Assembly (NCBI GenBank): GCA_023397675.1
Contig: JAEWTV010000123.1
Coordinates: 3,684 to 67,683 of the forward strand
DNA: 64,000 nucleotides
Origin: Bacillota bacterium
GTDB lineage: Bacteria; Bacillota; Clostridia; Acetivibrionales; JANLFN01
Direction: 5' to 3'
A program made the translations under genes and the position numbers. Positions 15,591 to 23,935 of this stretch are shown here, piece by piece (the first letter of the stretch is position 1; each line of letters begins with the position of its first letter). Below the pieces are notes generated by a model. It saw only the letters and a program-made list of their open reading frames with translations. It was not told the DNA's origin and did no database searches.

Positions 15591-17987
15591 TCATTCTCTT
15601 AACTGTGCATCAAGGTTTTCCTTAAGTCCGGTTAAGATTTTACTCATAGTTTTATTTACTTCTTCGTCTGTAAGGGTTCTGTCAGATGCTCTAAAGCTTA
15701 TAGAGTAGGCAACACTCTTCATGCCTTCAGGAATCTGCTTGCCTTTGTAAACATCAAACAGCTTAATGCTTTCAAGAATCTTTCCACCGCGCTGTTTGAT
15801 AACGTCCTCAATCTGTTTTACAAGTACTTCATCCTTGATAAGCATTGCGATATCTCTTGTAACAGCAGGGAATTTCGGCAGAGGTTTATATTCCGGAGTC
15901 ATTGAAGCATTATTGATAAGTTCCTCTATGCTTATTTCACCTATTAATGTACGTTCGGGAACTTCTGCTTTTTCAACTATATCAGGATGCAATTCTCCGA
16001 ACACGCCAGCATTTTTGCCATTAATAACAATTGCAGCAGTTCTTCCCGGGTGATAAATCAATGCATCCTTTTCAGGAACAATTTCATAATTTGTTATTCC
16101 AAGCATATCAAGAAGTTCTTCTACAGTTCCCTTCATGTCATAAAAATCAAGCTTACCGAACATACCTAATGTAAGTATGGGCTTCTCATAGGGCAGTTCA
16201 CCTGCTTCAGTGTTTTTCGGAAGGTATATGTGGGACATTTCAAAAAGTTTTCCCTCTTCTACCCTTCTATTGTAGTTTGTGCTTATTACTTCAAGCATAT
16301 CAGGAACAGTTGTAGTCCTCATTATACTATAGTCTTCACCAAGAGGGTTTGAGATTACAACAGCTTTGCGCAATTCACTGTCTTCCGGTAGATTAAGCAG
16401 ATTGAATACTTTGGGACTTGTGAATGAATAAGTGTAAATTTCGGACAGTCCACAAGCTATCATTGTATTTCTGATGATATCCTCAATATTCTGTTTAAAG
16501 CTCTTTTTCCCGATTGTAGAGGATTTACCCGAGAGAAGTGTCGCTTCTATATTGTTATAGCCATAAAATCTTGCTATTTCTTCAACAATGTCCGCTTCAC
16601 GCTCAACATCTGGTCTGAAGCTTGGAACAGTAGCGACCATGGTCTTTTCATCAATACTGAATTCAAGCTCCTTCAATGTCTTTATCATATATTCGGTACT
16701 GATTGTTGCATTTCCTATAAGACTGTTTATCTTGTCAGGTCTCAACTGTATTGTTCTGGCAGGCTGTTTTTCAGGATAGCAGTCTATTATACCCTTGCAT
16801 ACCTTACCTGCACCAAGCATTTCAACAAGCTGAGCTGCTCTGTCTACAGCTGAAATACAATTTTCAACATCCAAGCCCTTTTCAAAACGGCTGGATGCTT
16901 CTGTCCTCATACCAAGCTTCTTTGCAGTAAGTCTTACTGAAACACCGTTAAAATTGGCTGACTCAAAAAGAATTGTTTTTGTATCTGGATTAATTTCTGA
17001 GTTTGCTCCTCCCATTACACCTGCAACAGCTACCGGTCTTTCTCCGTCTGCAATTACAAGCACATCTGAATCAAGCTTCCTATCCTGATCATCAAGCGTT
17101 TTTATTATTTCACCTTCATGCGCTCTTCTTACAACAATCTTCTTTGATTTGAGGAATTCCAGGTCAAAAGCATGCATAGGCTGACCCAGTTCAAGCATTA
17201 CATAGTTTGTAATATCAACTATGTTATTTATAGGACGTACACCAGCAGCTTTAAGCCTATCTCTCATCCACCTGGGTGAAGGTTCTATCTTTATATCTTT
17301 CACAACCCTTGCTGCATATCTCGGGCAAAGGTCTTTATCCCTTACTTCAACAGACGCATACTTGTTTACATCTTCGCCGGCTTCTTCCTTTACTGAAATG
17401 GACAGTTTTTTAAGTGGTGTACCAATTGTAACTGCGGTTTCTCTCGCCATTCCGTATACACTAAGGCAGTCAGGTCTATTGGAGGTAATCTCAAAATCAA
17501 TTACCGTATCACCTATTCCAAGTACTTCTTTAACGTCTTTCCCAAGCGGCAGGCCCTTTTCAAGTATAAGGATTCCATTTACACCTGCTCCCGGATAATC
17601 TTCTTCGGTAAGATTCAGTTCCTTCCCGGAACACATCATTCCGTTTGATTCCACTCCCCTTAACTTACCCTTTGAAATCTTTATATCACCGGGAAGTGTA
17701 GAACCTACGAGTGCTACAGGAATATAGTCCCCTTCACTGATATTTTGGGCACCTGTAACAACCTGTATTGTTTCTGTTCCTATATCAACCTGTGTGATTT
17801 GGAGTTTATCAGCATTCGGGTGCTTTTCAATGGAAAGTATTTTTCCTATTACCACCTTTGTAATCTCCGCTCCAAGCTCCAAAACCTCTTCAACCTTCGA
17901 GCCTGACATTGTCAAACTATCAGCAAGTTCCTTTGTTCCAACATTTATATCAACATAATCCTTAAGCCAACTTATCGGTACCTTCAT
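15591..17987 (-). CDS. pheT: Phenylalanine-tRNA ligase beta subunit
   Basis: This 798-residue chain has the N-terminal tRNA-binding (OB/EMAP-like) domain at about 40-150 with EKHPNADKLQITQVDIG, the B3/B4 editing domain at about 210-400, B5 at about 405-475 and the C-terminal ferredoxin-fold anticodon-binding domain at about 705-798 (PKFPAVTRDIAMLI). It pairs with PheS as an alpha2-beta2 enzyme that charges and edits Phe-tRNA. It lies 28 bases downstream of pheS, under the T-box leader. Length matches the bacterial norm of about 800 residues. GC content returns to the low chromosomal level at this gene. Confidence 0.97.
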   Translation of the reverse strand: MKVPISWLKDYVDINVGTKELADSLTMSGSKVEEVLELGAEITKVVIGKILSIEKHPNADKLQITQVDIGTETIQVVTGAQNISEGDYIPVALVGSTLPGDIKISKGKLRGVESNGMMCSGKELNLTEEDYPGAGVNGILILEKGLPLGKDVKEVLGIGDTVIDFEITSNRPDCLSVYGMARETAVTIGTPLKKLSISVKEEAGEDVNKYASVEVRDKDLCPRYAARVVKDIKIEPSPRWMRDRLKAAGVRPINNIVDITNYVMLELGQPMHAFDLEFLKSKKIVVRRAHEGEIIKTLDDQDRKLDSDVLVIADGERPVAVAGVMGGANSEINPDTKTILFESANFNGVSVRLTAKKLGMRTEASSRFEKGLDVENCISAVDRAAQLVEMLGAGKVCKGIIDCYPEKQPARTIQLRPDKINSLIGNATISTEYMIKTLKELEFSIDEKTMVATVPSFRPDVEREADIVEEIARFYGYNNIEATLLSGKSSTIGKKSFKQNIEDIIRNTMIACGLSEIYTYSFTSPKVFNLLNLPEDSELRKAVVISNPLGEDYSIMRTTTVPDMLEVISTNYNRRVEEGKLFEMSHIYLPKNTEAGELPYEKPILTLGMFGKLDFYDMKGTVEELLDMLGITNYEIVPEKDALIYHPGRTAAIVINGKNAGVFGELHPDIVEKAEVPERTLIGEISIEELINNASMTPEYKPLPKFPAVTRDIAMLIKDEVLVKQIEDVIKQRGGKILESIKLFDVYKGKQIPEGMKSVAYSISFRASDRTLTDEEVNKTMSKILTGLKENLDAQLRE

Positions 17988-18015
17988 ATTAACTCTCCTT
18001 TCCCTATCCTATATA

Positions 18016-19035
18016 TTAGAACTGTCTTAAAAATCTCAGATCGTTTTCATAAAGCATTCTCATGTCGTCTATATTAAATCTTCTCATTGCAACTCTCTCT
18101 GCACCTATTCCAAAAGCAAAACCGCTGTAAACCTCCGGGTCTATTCCGCAGGTTTCAAGAACCTTGGGATGAACCATACCCGCTCCGAGTATTTCTATCC
18201 AGCCTTCGTTTTTACATACCCTGCAGCCTTTTCCGCCACAGGTCCAGCAAGATACGTCAACTTCTGCGCTTGGTTCAGTGAATGGGAAGTGATGTGGTCT
18301 TAAACGGATTTTTGTATCTTCTCCGAACAGGCCTTTTGCAAATACCTGAAGTGTTCCTACCAGGTCGCCCATTGTTACTCCCTTATCTATAACAAGACCT
18401 TCTATCTGGTGGAATATCGGTGAATGTGTAGCATCAACCGCATCAGAACGGAAAACGCGGCCAGGGCATATAACTTTTATAGGCGGCTTTTGGTTTTCCA
18501 TAACCCTTATCTGTACCGGAGATGTCTGTGAACGCAAAACAATATTTTCATTAATATAAAAAGTGTCCTGTACATCTCTTGCCGGATGATTTTTCGGAAT
18601 GTTCAATGCTTCGAAGTTATAATAATCAAGCTCAACTTCAGGCCCTTCCGCTATTTCATAACCCATTCCAATGAACATATCCTTTATTTCATCAATTATC
18701 ATAGTAAGTGGATGCCTTGTTCCAAGCTGTGCTCTTTTTCCAGGCATTGTAACGTCTATGACTTCCTTCTGTAGTCTTATGTTTCTCTCATTATTCAAAA
18801 GGGTTTTCTTGGTTTCATCAAGCTTGTTTTCAATAAAACTTCTGACCTCATTTGCCAATTGGCCTATGAGCGGTCTTTCCTCTGCAGACAGACCTCCCAT
18901 TCCTCTTAAAACGGTTGTCAATTCACCTTTTTTACCAAGGTACTTAACTCTAAGATTTTCAAGCTCAGGCATTCCAGCTACTGATGTCAATTCCTTCTCA
19001 GCCTGTGCTTTTATATTGTTCAATTGCTCCTTCAT
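18016..19035 (-). CDS. pheS: Phenylalanine-tRNA ligase alpha subunit
   Basis: The 339-residue catalytic chain has an N-terminal coiled coil (about 1-90), then class II motifs: motif 2 around GRVFRSDAVDATHSPIFHQI at about 193-212 and motif 3 GFAFGIGAERVAMRR at about 305-319. It makes Phe-AMP and transfers it to tRNA-Phe. The gene is preceded by a T-box leader with a Phe-compatible UUC, so transcription should rise when uncharged tRNA-Phe accumulates. AAAGGAGGA lies just upstream of the ATG. The pheS-pheT order is the usual one. Confidence 0.97.
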   Translation of the reverse strand: MKEQLNNIKAQAEKELTSVAGMPELENLRVKYLGKKGELTTVLRGMGGLSAEERPLIGQLANEVRSFIENKLDETKKTLLNNERNIRLQKEVIDVTMPGKRAQLGTRHPLTMIIDEIKDMFIGMGYEIAEGPEVELDYYNFEALNIPKNHPARDVQDTFYINENIVLRSQTSPVQIRVMENQKPPIKVICPGRVFRSDAVDATHSPIFHQIEGLVIDKGVTMGDLVGTLQVFAKGLFGEDTKIRLRPHHFPFTEPSAEVDVSCWTCGGKGCRVCKNEGWIEILGAGMVHPKVLETCGIDPEVYSGFAFGIGAERVAMRRFNIDDMRMLYENDLRFLRQF

Positions 19036-19079
19036 AAAAATCCTCCTTTTCCTGATCTATATAAATAAATTTGATAACA

Positions 19080-19355
19080 AAAAAACCTCCGTCCAACACA
19101 AGGACGAAGGTATTCTCCGCGGTACCACCTATTTTTTTGCTCTATGCAAACTCTTAAAAACAACTCCCTCAAAAGGTCCATTGTCTCTTATAATAACGGT
19201 TTTGCTCCGGCATCTCCTACTAAAAGTTCAGGATGCAGCTCCAGAGGGAACTTCAACGGTTTGTTTGTTAAAAGTGCTTTCAGCCGTGGCACCTTCTCTC
19301 TTTAAAAACCTTCCCGTCTACTTTTCTCCTTCATTGCTTTTTAATATTTTTTATT
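19080..19355 (-). ncRNA. T-box riboswitch leader of pheST
   Basis: On the minus strand the leader contains the T-box core GGTGGTACCGCGG (19115-19130 region) and a terminator with arms around CCTTCGTCC and GGACGGAGG followed by seven T residues (19081-19110). The 5' part folds as stem I; a TTC triplet within GAAGTTCCC is the likely specifier for tRNA-Phe, although assigning it needs a covariance model. Uncharged tRNA-Phe would stabilise the antiterminator and allow pheST transcription. Confidence 0.92.
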
Positions 19356-19361
19356 TCAATT

Positions 19362-19390
19362 ATTATACCACGCTAAACCCTTTTATACAA
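19362..19390 (-). promoter_or_regulatory. Sigma-A promoter of the pheST T-box leader
   Basis: On the minus strand TTGTAT (19390-19385) and TATAAT (19367-19362) are 17 bases apart, which puts the start of transcription near 19355, just upstream of stem I of the T-box. Confidence 0.7.
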
Positions 19391-19407
19391 TTATTTTGAA
19401 ACAAAAA

Positions 19408-19863
19408 TCATAAATCCACATACTCAGTTACCTTGTCAATAAACAATATACCGTCAAGGTGGTCTATCTCATGGCATAGGCATTTGGCGTATTCGCCGTC
19501 TGCACTGATTATAACTTCCTCACCTTTTTCATTTAAAGCTTTAACCTTTACTTTCTTGGGTCGCTTAACCTTTCCCCATCTTCCCGGAACACTCAGACAG
19601 CCTTCCACCACTTCATGATTTCCGCTTTTTTCTATAATTTCGGGATTAACGAGGTTTACCAAGCCATCGCCCATATCAATTACAACAAGCCTTTTCAATA
19701 TACCAATCTGGGGAGCAGCAAGGCCTGCACCATTTTTTGTATTGTACATGGTTTCGGCCATATCAGACAGTAGGTTACGGATACGGTCATCCACCTGTTC
19801 CACTTCCCTGCACATTTTTCTAAGCATATCATCGCCCACAGTACGGATTGTTCTTAATGCCAT
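19408..19863 (-). CDS. def: Peptide deformylase
   Basis: The 151-residue enzyme removes formyl from the N-terminal methionine of new proteins. All three metal-site motifs are present: GAGLAAPQIG at about 46-55, EGCLSVPG at about 87-94 and CHEIDHLDG at about 129-137 with the HExxH pattern. The ATG at 19863 is chosen because GGAGG lies just upstream; the upstream ATG six codons earlier has no good site. It is a single gene ending close to the pheST leader promoter. Confidence 0.96.
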   Translation of the reverse strand: MALRTIRTVGDDMLRKMCREVEQVDDRIRNLLSDMAETMYNTKNGAGLAAPQIGILKRLVVIDMGDGLVNLVNPEIIEKSGNHEVVEGCLSVPGRWGKVKRPKKVKVKALNEKGEEVIISADGEYAKCLCHEIDHLDGILFIDKVTEYVDL

Positions 19864-20021
19864 TGTTAACCTCCAAATCAAAGAGATATTATAATTATAT
19901 TCTTTCTCTTTTTAAATATCAAAAGCAATTTATTATTAACAAGGAGTTATTGACAAAGTGTGTGTTATAACATATAATTTCATTATACTATTTATACGTT
20001 ATATTTATCGGAGAGGAAAAA

Positions 20022-20870
20022 ATGAAACTTATATTACGAAAGAACGATAGTGCTACCAGTTTACTATTATTCATTTACAATAACTACTTTTTAAAGACTT
20101 CAAAGGATAGCTTGAAACTATCAAGCCTGCTTAATATTCTCAAGGTTTTTGACAAGAGTGAAACAGCTATACGTATGTCACTGTCACGGGCTGTGAAATT
20201 AGGCTTTTTGGAGAATTCCAAGCATAAAAATGAGGTAGTGTATACACTATCAGATCAAGGAAAGCAGTCTGTTGAGTTATGGAATGAAGGTGTAACCTCT
20301 TTTTGGAAACGTTACAAAAGGAGGAATTTGCACTGGGATAGAAAGTGGTATTTAATAAACATCGAATTTTCTGATGATAAAAAACAGAGGATTGAAATTA
20401 TCGATAAGCTGCAGCAGTTAGGCTTTGCTCTTATTAATACAAACACCTGGATATGCCCCTTTTATCAAAATGCTGAACTTAACGAGGTAGTAGAAAGATA
20501 TAACTTAAAAACAGGTCTTGTAGAGATATTCGGAGAGATGAACATAAGAAAAGATACTAATGATTTCCTTGATGAGGTCTACAATCTTGTTGTACTTAAA
20601 GATAGATACAGGGATTTTATTAGTACGTATGAAACAAAATTACTTAAAACAAAGGAAATTAGTAAAGAAGAAGAGTTTATTAATAGTGGGCAGGCACTCC
20701 CTCTTCTGCATGAACTTGGGTGGCAGTTTTTTAGTATAGCTTCTGAAGATTTAGTCTTGCCAAAACAGCTATTACCTCACTGGGAAGGTGATGAGGCAGC
20801 AATAATTATGAAAGAGTATAGGGAATTACTGATTGAAGCATCGTGGAAGTTTTTAGATCGTTTTGAGTAA
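20022..20870 (+). CDS. PaaX-like transcriptional regulator
   Basis: The 282-residue protein has a winged-helix N-terminal domain with ETAIRMSLSRAVKLGFLE at about 47-64, a central Cas2-like fold region starting WDRKWYLINIEFSDD at about 105-119 with TNTWICPF, and a C-terminal segment with ALPLLHELGWQFFSIASEDL at about 227-246. This order is that of PaaX, the phenylacetyl-CoA-responsive repressor. No phenylacetate genes are nearby, so the ligand here is unknown. It starts with CGGAGAGG upstream of ATG and lies 27 bases before a membrane-protein gene that is probably cotranscribed. Confidence 0.8.
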   Translation: MKLILRKNDSATSLLLFIYNNYFLKTSKDSLKLSSLLNILKVFDKSETAIRMSLSRAVKLGFLENSKHKNEVVYTLSDQGKQSVELWNEGVTSFWKRYKRRNLHWDRKWYLINIEFSDDKKQRIEIIDKLQQLGFALINTNTWICPFYQNAELNEVVERYNLKTGLVEIFGEMNIRKDTNDFLDEVYNLVVLKDRYRDFISTYETKLLKTKEISKEEEFINSGQALPLLHELGWQFFSIASEDLVLPKQLLPHWEGDEAAIIMKEYRELLIEASWKFLDRFE

Positions 20871-20897
20871 AATTAAAAATGAAACGGAGAGATTATA

Positions 20898-21530
20898 ATG
20901 GATGCAGAGAAAATGTTAAACTACCTTACTACAGTGTCAAACAAGGCCACAGCACTAAACCTGATTATGCATTTGGTAGTTATTACAGCGATTTTAACAA
21001 TGTTTTTTGTAAAAAATGAAAAGGTAAGAAAAACTATTGTAAATAGTTCTATACTGGTTCTTGTTTTATCAGTTGCTTCAAATGCACTGATAAATGGTAA
21101 TCCCTTTCATATTATTACCTTCTTGATATTATCAGTTATCACAGGCTACGTATTATTTACCAAAAAAAGTGATTTCATTGTTCCACAGATGAGTATTAGG
21201 ACTCTCATATCTTTTATCTTCATTGCAATTGGATTTTGGTATCCGGAATTTGTAAATGCGAATAAGTTTGAACTCCTTTTTATATCTCCTCTTGGAATTG
21301 TACCATGCCCAACACTTCTTTCTGTTATAGGACTGCTTAGCTTATCTTACCCTAAAATCAATAAGCTGCAGTACTCAGCTACAATAGCACTGGGCATAAT
21401 CTATGGAATCATCGGTACATTTGTTTTTAAAGTATATTTGGACATAGCCTTATTAATCGCTTCAGCATATGGTCTAATCAATTTATATCAGTTTAAATCT
21501 CAACGAAAGAAATTAGATTTGACTGTATAG
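20898..21530 (+). CDS. Six-helix membrane protein, DUF6064-like
   Basis: The 210-residue protein has six to seven hydrophobic segments. A conserved-looking FWYPEFVN at about 114-121 is followed by SPLGIVPCPTLLSVIGLLSL at about 130-149; the GxxPCPT element between helices recalls DUF6064 membrane proteins, an assignment made from memory. The C-terminus is basic. It follows the PaaX-like gene at 27 bases and has CGGAGAG before the ATG. No enzymatic motif is visible. A role as the target or partner of the regulator is inferred from context only. Confidence 0.65.
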   Translation: MDAEKMLNYLTTVSNKATALNLIMHLVVITAILTMFFVKNEKVRKTIVNSSILVLVLSVASNALINGNPFHIITFLILSVITGYVLFTKKSDFIVPQMSIRTLISFIFIAIGFWYPEFVNANKFELLFISPLGIVPCPTLLSVIGLLSLSYPKINKLQYSATIALGIIYGIIGTFVFKVYLDIALLIASAYGLINLYQFKSQRKKLDLTV

Positions 21531-21553
21531 ATTTTTTATAGAGGTAATAAAAA

Positions 21554-21580
21554 ATAACCTTCCGTATTGGAAGGTTATTT
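21554..21580. terminator. Terminator-like hairpin, outer copy
   Basis: AATAACCTTCC and GGAAGGTTATT pair around GTATT. It closely resembles the hairpin at 21748-21775 after the tRNA gene and is probably a duplicated copy; it may also end the upstream plus-strand operon. Confidence 0.75.
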
Positions 21581-21582
21581 AC

Positions 21583-21772
21583 TTTGGTGGGCAATGAGGG
21601 ATGTGTCTGCTTCGCATCCTGTAGACGTCGCCCACCGTTCGTTTCGCTCCGGTACCGGTCTCCTACATTCGCTATAAAATGTCCATTCAGGACATTTTAC
21701 TCTACGCTCATGCCCTTTCGGGTTCGAATCCCTCCTTATAAAAAAAATACCCTCCCATACGGAAGGATATTT
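21583..21772 (-). repeat. tRNA-linked repeat unit with duplicated tRNA-Val 3' end
   Basis: The 20 bases at 21583-21602 are identical to 21773-21792, the 3' end of tRNA-Val plus CCA. Between them lie about 170 bases that include a T-arm-like GGGTTCGAATCCCTCC at 21718-21734 on the plus strand and several hairpins (for example AAAATGTCC/GGACATTTT near 21676-21699). The unit thus carries tRNA-like sequence at both ends. I regard an ORF that can be translated across it as spurious. Confidence 0.7.
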
Positions 21773-21774
21773 TT
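21748..21774 (-). terminator. Terminator of tRNA-Val
   Basis: On the minus strand AATATCCTTCCGTATGGGAGGGTATT can pair with a few G-T and mismatched positions and is followed by TTTTTTT. It lies directly after the CCA end of tRNA-Val. Confidence 0.7.
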
Positions 21775-21851
21775 TGGTGGGCAATGAGGGATTCGAACCC
21801 CCGACTTTCACCACGTCAAGATGACACTCTAGCCAGCTGAGTTAATTGCCC
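21775..21851 (-). tRNA. tRNA-Val (GAC)
   Basis: On the minus strand the acceptor arms GGGCAAT/ATTGCCC, D stem ACTC/GAGT, anticodon stem TCATC/GGTGA with loop TTGACGT and T arm GGGGG-TTCGAAT-CCCTC form a full cloverleaf. The CCA end is encoded. Loop positions 34-36 are GAC, which reads valine GUC/GUU codons. Confidence 0.95.
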
Positions 21852-21966
21852 ATATAGTAAATATATTATAAGCAACACTTTTAATATAGTCAATGATTTT
21901 TTAACTGGGTATTATTACTTTGAATATCTTGAAAAAATAAGGGGCACTGGGGCCCCTATACTGGAA

Positions 21967-22413
21967 CTAATGAACAATATTTAAATTACCTTTACTATCA
22001 AAAATATAGTTTGATCCGTAATTATTGTCCCAGTGGTCCGCGCCGTCCTTGAAAGCTATATTTACACTTCCCTGCTTCTTCCGGCGGGTAAGAAGTTCAA
22101 AATTCTTATGAGCTGTCTTAGTCATCTGCAGTTCCTCGACTTCCTCCCAGTTGTTGTTGCTTCCATAGCCTATAACTGCATATATATCCTCAGCCCCGTT
22201 TTTCGCCAAAATACCACTGTAAGTTAATTTAACAAGATCAGGTAAATTATAAAATTGAATTCCGCTATCTGGGTAGCTAACAACGTTATCTTCTTTTGTA
22301 TCAACCGACAGATCGGATGAAAACTCTGTATCTTCTCCAGGAATACGCATGTTATTCACTCCCAGTTTCCCTGTGTTATACGTTTTCCTGACAAAAAAGT
22401 CGAAGAAACCCAT
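21967..22413 (-). CDS. Small CBM25-like starch-binding protein
   Basis: The 148-residue cytoplasmic-looking protein has no signal peptide. The region of about 55-148 matches the CBM25-like pattern: LTYSGILAKNGAEDIYAVIG, GSNNNWEEVEELQM and GSVNIAFKDGADHWDNNYGS. Conserved tryptophans would stack on glucan chains. ATG 22413 is preferred because GGGGGG lies at the right distance, while ATG two codons earlier is too close. A paralogue lies at 37175-37627. A perfect inverted repeat sits 26 bases upstream. Known members bind alpha-glucans; why this one lacks a secretion signal is unexplained, and glycogen binding is possible. Confidence 0.75.
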   Translation of the reverse strand: MGFFDFFVRKTYNTGKLGVNNMRIPGEDTEFSSDLSVDTKEDNVVSYPDSGIQFYNLPDLVKLTYSGILAKNGAEDIYAVIGYGSNNNWEEVEELQMTKTAHKNFELLTRRKKQGSVNIAFKDGADHWDNNYGSNYIFDSKGNLNIVH

Positions 22414-22438
22414 TATCATCCCCCCGTAACAAAATGAT

Positions 22439-22464
22439 ATATACGTTGATTAAACAACGTATAT
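22439..22464. promoter_or_regulatory. Perfect 10-bp inverted repeat upstream of the CBM25-like gene
   Basis: ATATACGTTG and CAACGTATAT flank ATTAAA. It lies 26 bases before the ATG at 22413, inside the expected leader, so it may be an operator or an mRNA hairpin. There is no T-run, which argues against a terminator. The remaining bases to 22614 are AT-rich with no gene. Confidence 0.5.
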
Positions 22465-22614
22465 CCCTTAAATTAAAAACAGATGAAGCATATTCAATAA
22501 TATTAATCTGTATCCGGTTTTGGAATACAAATACTAATAAAAAATTACTTCATCCTTATATATTATGGTTTGTTTGAGGTTTATTATTATGACAACTTTA
22601 CCCTCGATTAAACA

Positions 22615-22638
22615 CAAAAAAAGACCACATTGGGTCTT
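22615..22638 (-). terminator. Terminator of the 76-residue gene
   Basis: On the minus strand AGACCC and GGTCT pair around AATGT and are followed by seven T residues, ten bases after the stop codon. Confidence 0.75.
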
Positions 22639-22648
22639 CTCTCTACTA

Positions 22649-22879
22649 TTAATCTCTTTTATGGACATATAATATTAACTTATCCTTGTCCATTGAAAAA
22701 CATCTTGATTCAATGATGTATCTCTGACTTCCAAGTTTTACTTCATCAATTTTGAGAAACATTTCTGTATATTGCAGTTCGTTGGCGCCTGCTATTTCTA
22801 TCTCGCCATCAGGAATACTTTCATGCTCGATAATCTGCTTCTCTGTTGAATCATATAAAACAACCCTTATATTTTTCAT
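22649..22879 (-). CDS. Hypothetical small protein (76 aa)
   Basis: The 76-residue soluble protein has alternating beta-type hydrophobic residues (MKNIRVVLYDSTEKQIIEH, RYIIESRCFSMDKDKLILYV) and no signal peptide, membrane helix or catalytic motif that I recognise. AAGGGGGTG lies upstream of the ATG and a terminator follows, so it is very likely expressed as a single gene. Codon use is like its neighbours. The function is unknown; a small beta-rich fold is the most that can be said. Confidence 0.65.
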   Translation of the reverse strand: MKNIRVVLYDSTEKQIIEHESIPDGEIEIAGANELQYTEMFLKIDEVKLGSQRYIIESRCFSMDKDKLILYVHKRD

Positions 22880-22926
22880 CTGTGTAACACCCCCTTAATA
22901 TACTTTTATCTATACTCCTCAAAAAA

Positions 22927-23112
22927 TCATTTTCTCTTTAAAACTTTTATTATTATATTTATACCCAGCATTAAAAACAATATTCCAAAAAACAGGGTTA
23001 CAAGACTAATTTCAAAATGATTCTTTACCTCTAAAAAGCTTCCGATAATAACTATAATACCAACGGCAGCTAAAATTGAAGATCCAATAATAATCTTTTT
23101 AGTTTTATCCAT
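22927..23112 (-). CDS. Small two-helix membrane protein (61 aa)
   Basis: Two hydrophobic helices at about 7-27 and 35-56 are linked by a short polar loop, and both ends are lysine-rich (MDKTKK and KVLKRK). This gives a hairpin with both ends in the cytoplasm. AGAGG lies upstream of the ATG. It is 47 bases downstream of nothing obvious and upstream of the 76-residue gene on the same strand. No family is recognised and no function is proposed. Confidence 0.6.
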   Translation of the reverse strand: MDKTKKIIIGSSILAAVGIIVIIGSFLEVKNHFEISLVTLFFGILFLMLGINIIIKVLKRK

Positions 23113-23341
23113 TAAGTAAAATTCCTCTATTCAACAACGTAATTGCATGGGTTTATTACAAAAAACATCAAACTCCAATTTATCAGAAATGAACTGATTT
23201 TGCAATACATATAGCAAACATTTCTATGTAAAATTTTATCATATTTTTCCTAACAAAAAAATTACCCAGACACGTTGAATCATATTACCAGATTTACCAT
23301 GTATACATAAACTATACTATAGTAAATCAGGAGGTTAAAGT

Positions 23342-23881
23342 ATGTACAATAACATATTTTATCAAATGTCTCAGCCTTATGGATATATATTACCACGCCA
23401 GCCACAGGCAGCAAAAATATTCGCATACGCCAATATACAGGGAAGCTCTGTTGCACCTCGCATAACGGGAACAGTTACATTTACAGATGTACCGGGAGGC
23501 ACAATGGTTTGTGCAAATATCCAGAACCTTCCCGAGTACATTCCGGCACAGGGTGGCAGACCGCCCATAGGACCTTTCGGCTTTCACATTCATGAGTTTG
23601 GCAAGTGTGAACCATATGATGAGCAAAGCCCGTTTTCAGCTTCAGGCGGACACTGGAATCCATATAACCAACCTCATGGCAACCACGCAGGAGATTTCCC
23701 GGTCCTTTTTTCAAACCATGGATTAGCCAGAATGTGCTTTTTTACCGACAAATTCAAACCGGAAAGTGTTTTGGGAAGAGCAGTCATAATCCACGAAAAT
23801 CCAGATGATTACAGGTCACAACCTGCAGGTGATTCCGGAAGGCGTATAGCATGCGGATTGATACGACAATATATTAGTTAA
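23342..23881 (+). CDS. sodC: Cu/Zn superoxide dismutase-family protein
   Basis: The 179-residue protein has FHIHEFGKCE at about 81-90 (two Cu-ligand His and the first disulfide Cys), SGGHWNP (bridging His), HGNHAGD (Zn His and Asp), VIIHENPDDY (last Cu His) and GRRIACGLI with the active-site Arg and second Cys. All metal ligands therefore appear to be intact. Family function is dismutation of superoxide. Unusually there is no signal peptide; the first 25 residues are Tyr/Gln/Pro-rich (YNNIFYQMSQPYGYI), as in spore-coat-like or sporulation SodC proteins. CAGGAGG lies upstream of the ATG. It is a single gene with a strong terminator. Confidence 0.92.
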   Translation: MYNNIFYQMSQPYGYILPRQPQAAKIFAYANIQGSSVAPRITGTVTFTDVPGGTMVCANIQNLPEYIPAQGGRPPIGPFGFHIHEFGKCEPYDEQSPFSASGGHWNPYNQPHGNHAGDFPVLFSNHGLARMCFFTDKFKPESVLGRAVIIHENPDDYRSQPAGDSGRRIACGLIRQYIS

Positions 23882-23924
23882 AATAGAGCGGATGGTTCAG
23901 CATACATAACCATCCGCTCTATTT
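23881..23924. terminator. Bidirectional terminator between sodC and the DUF5050-like gene
   Basis: Perfect 17-base arms (23881-23897 and 23908-23924, with core AGAGCGGATGGTT) are flanked by A and T runs. The left arm begins at the last base of the sodC stop codon and the hairpin can serve both convergent genes. Confidence 0.9.
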
Positions 23925-23935
23925 AAGTATGAATG

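Noticed and set aside
21575..21814. 79-codon minus-strand frame across the tRNA-Val 3' region
   Set aside because: It translates tRNA and terminator sequence and the repeat unit; similar frames recur next to tRNA genes and are artefacts.
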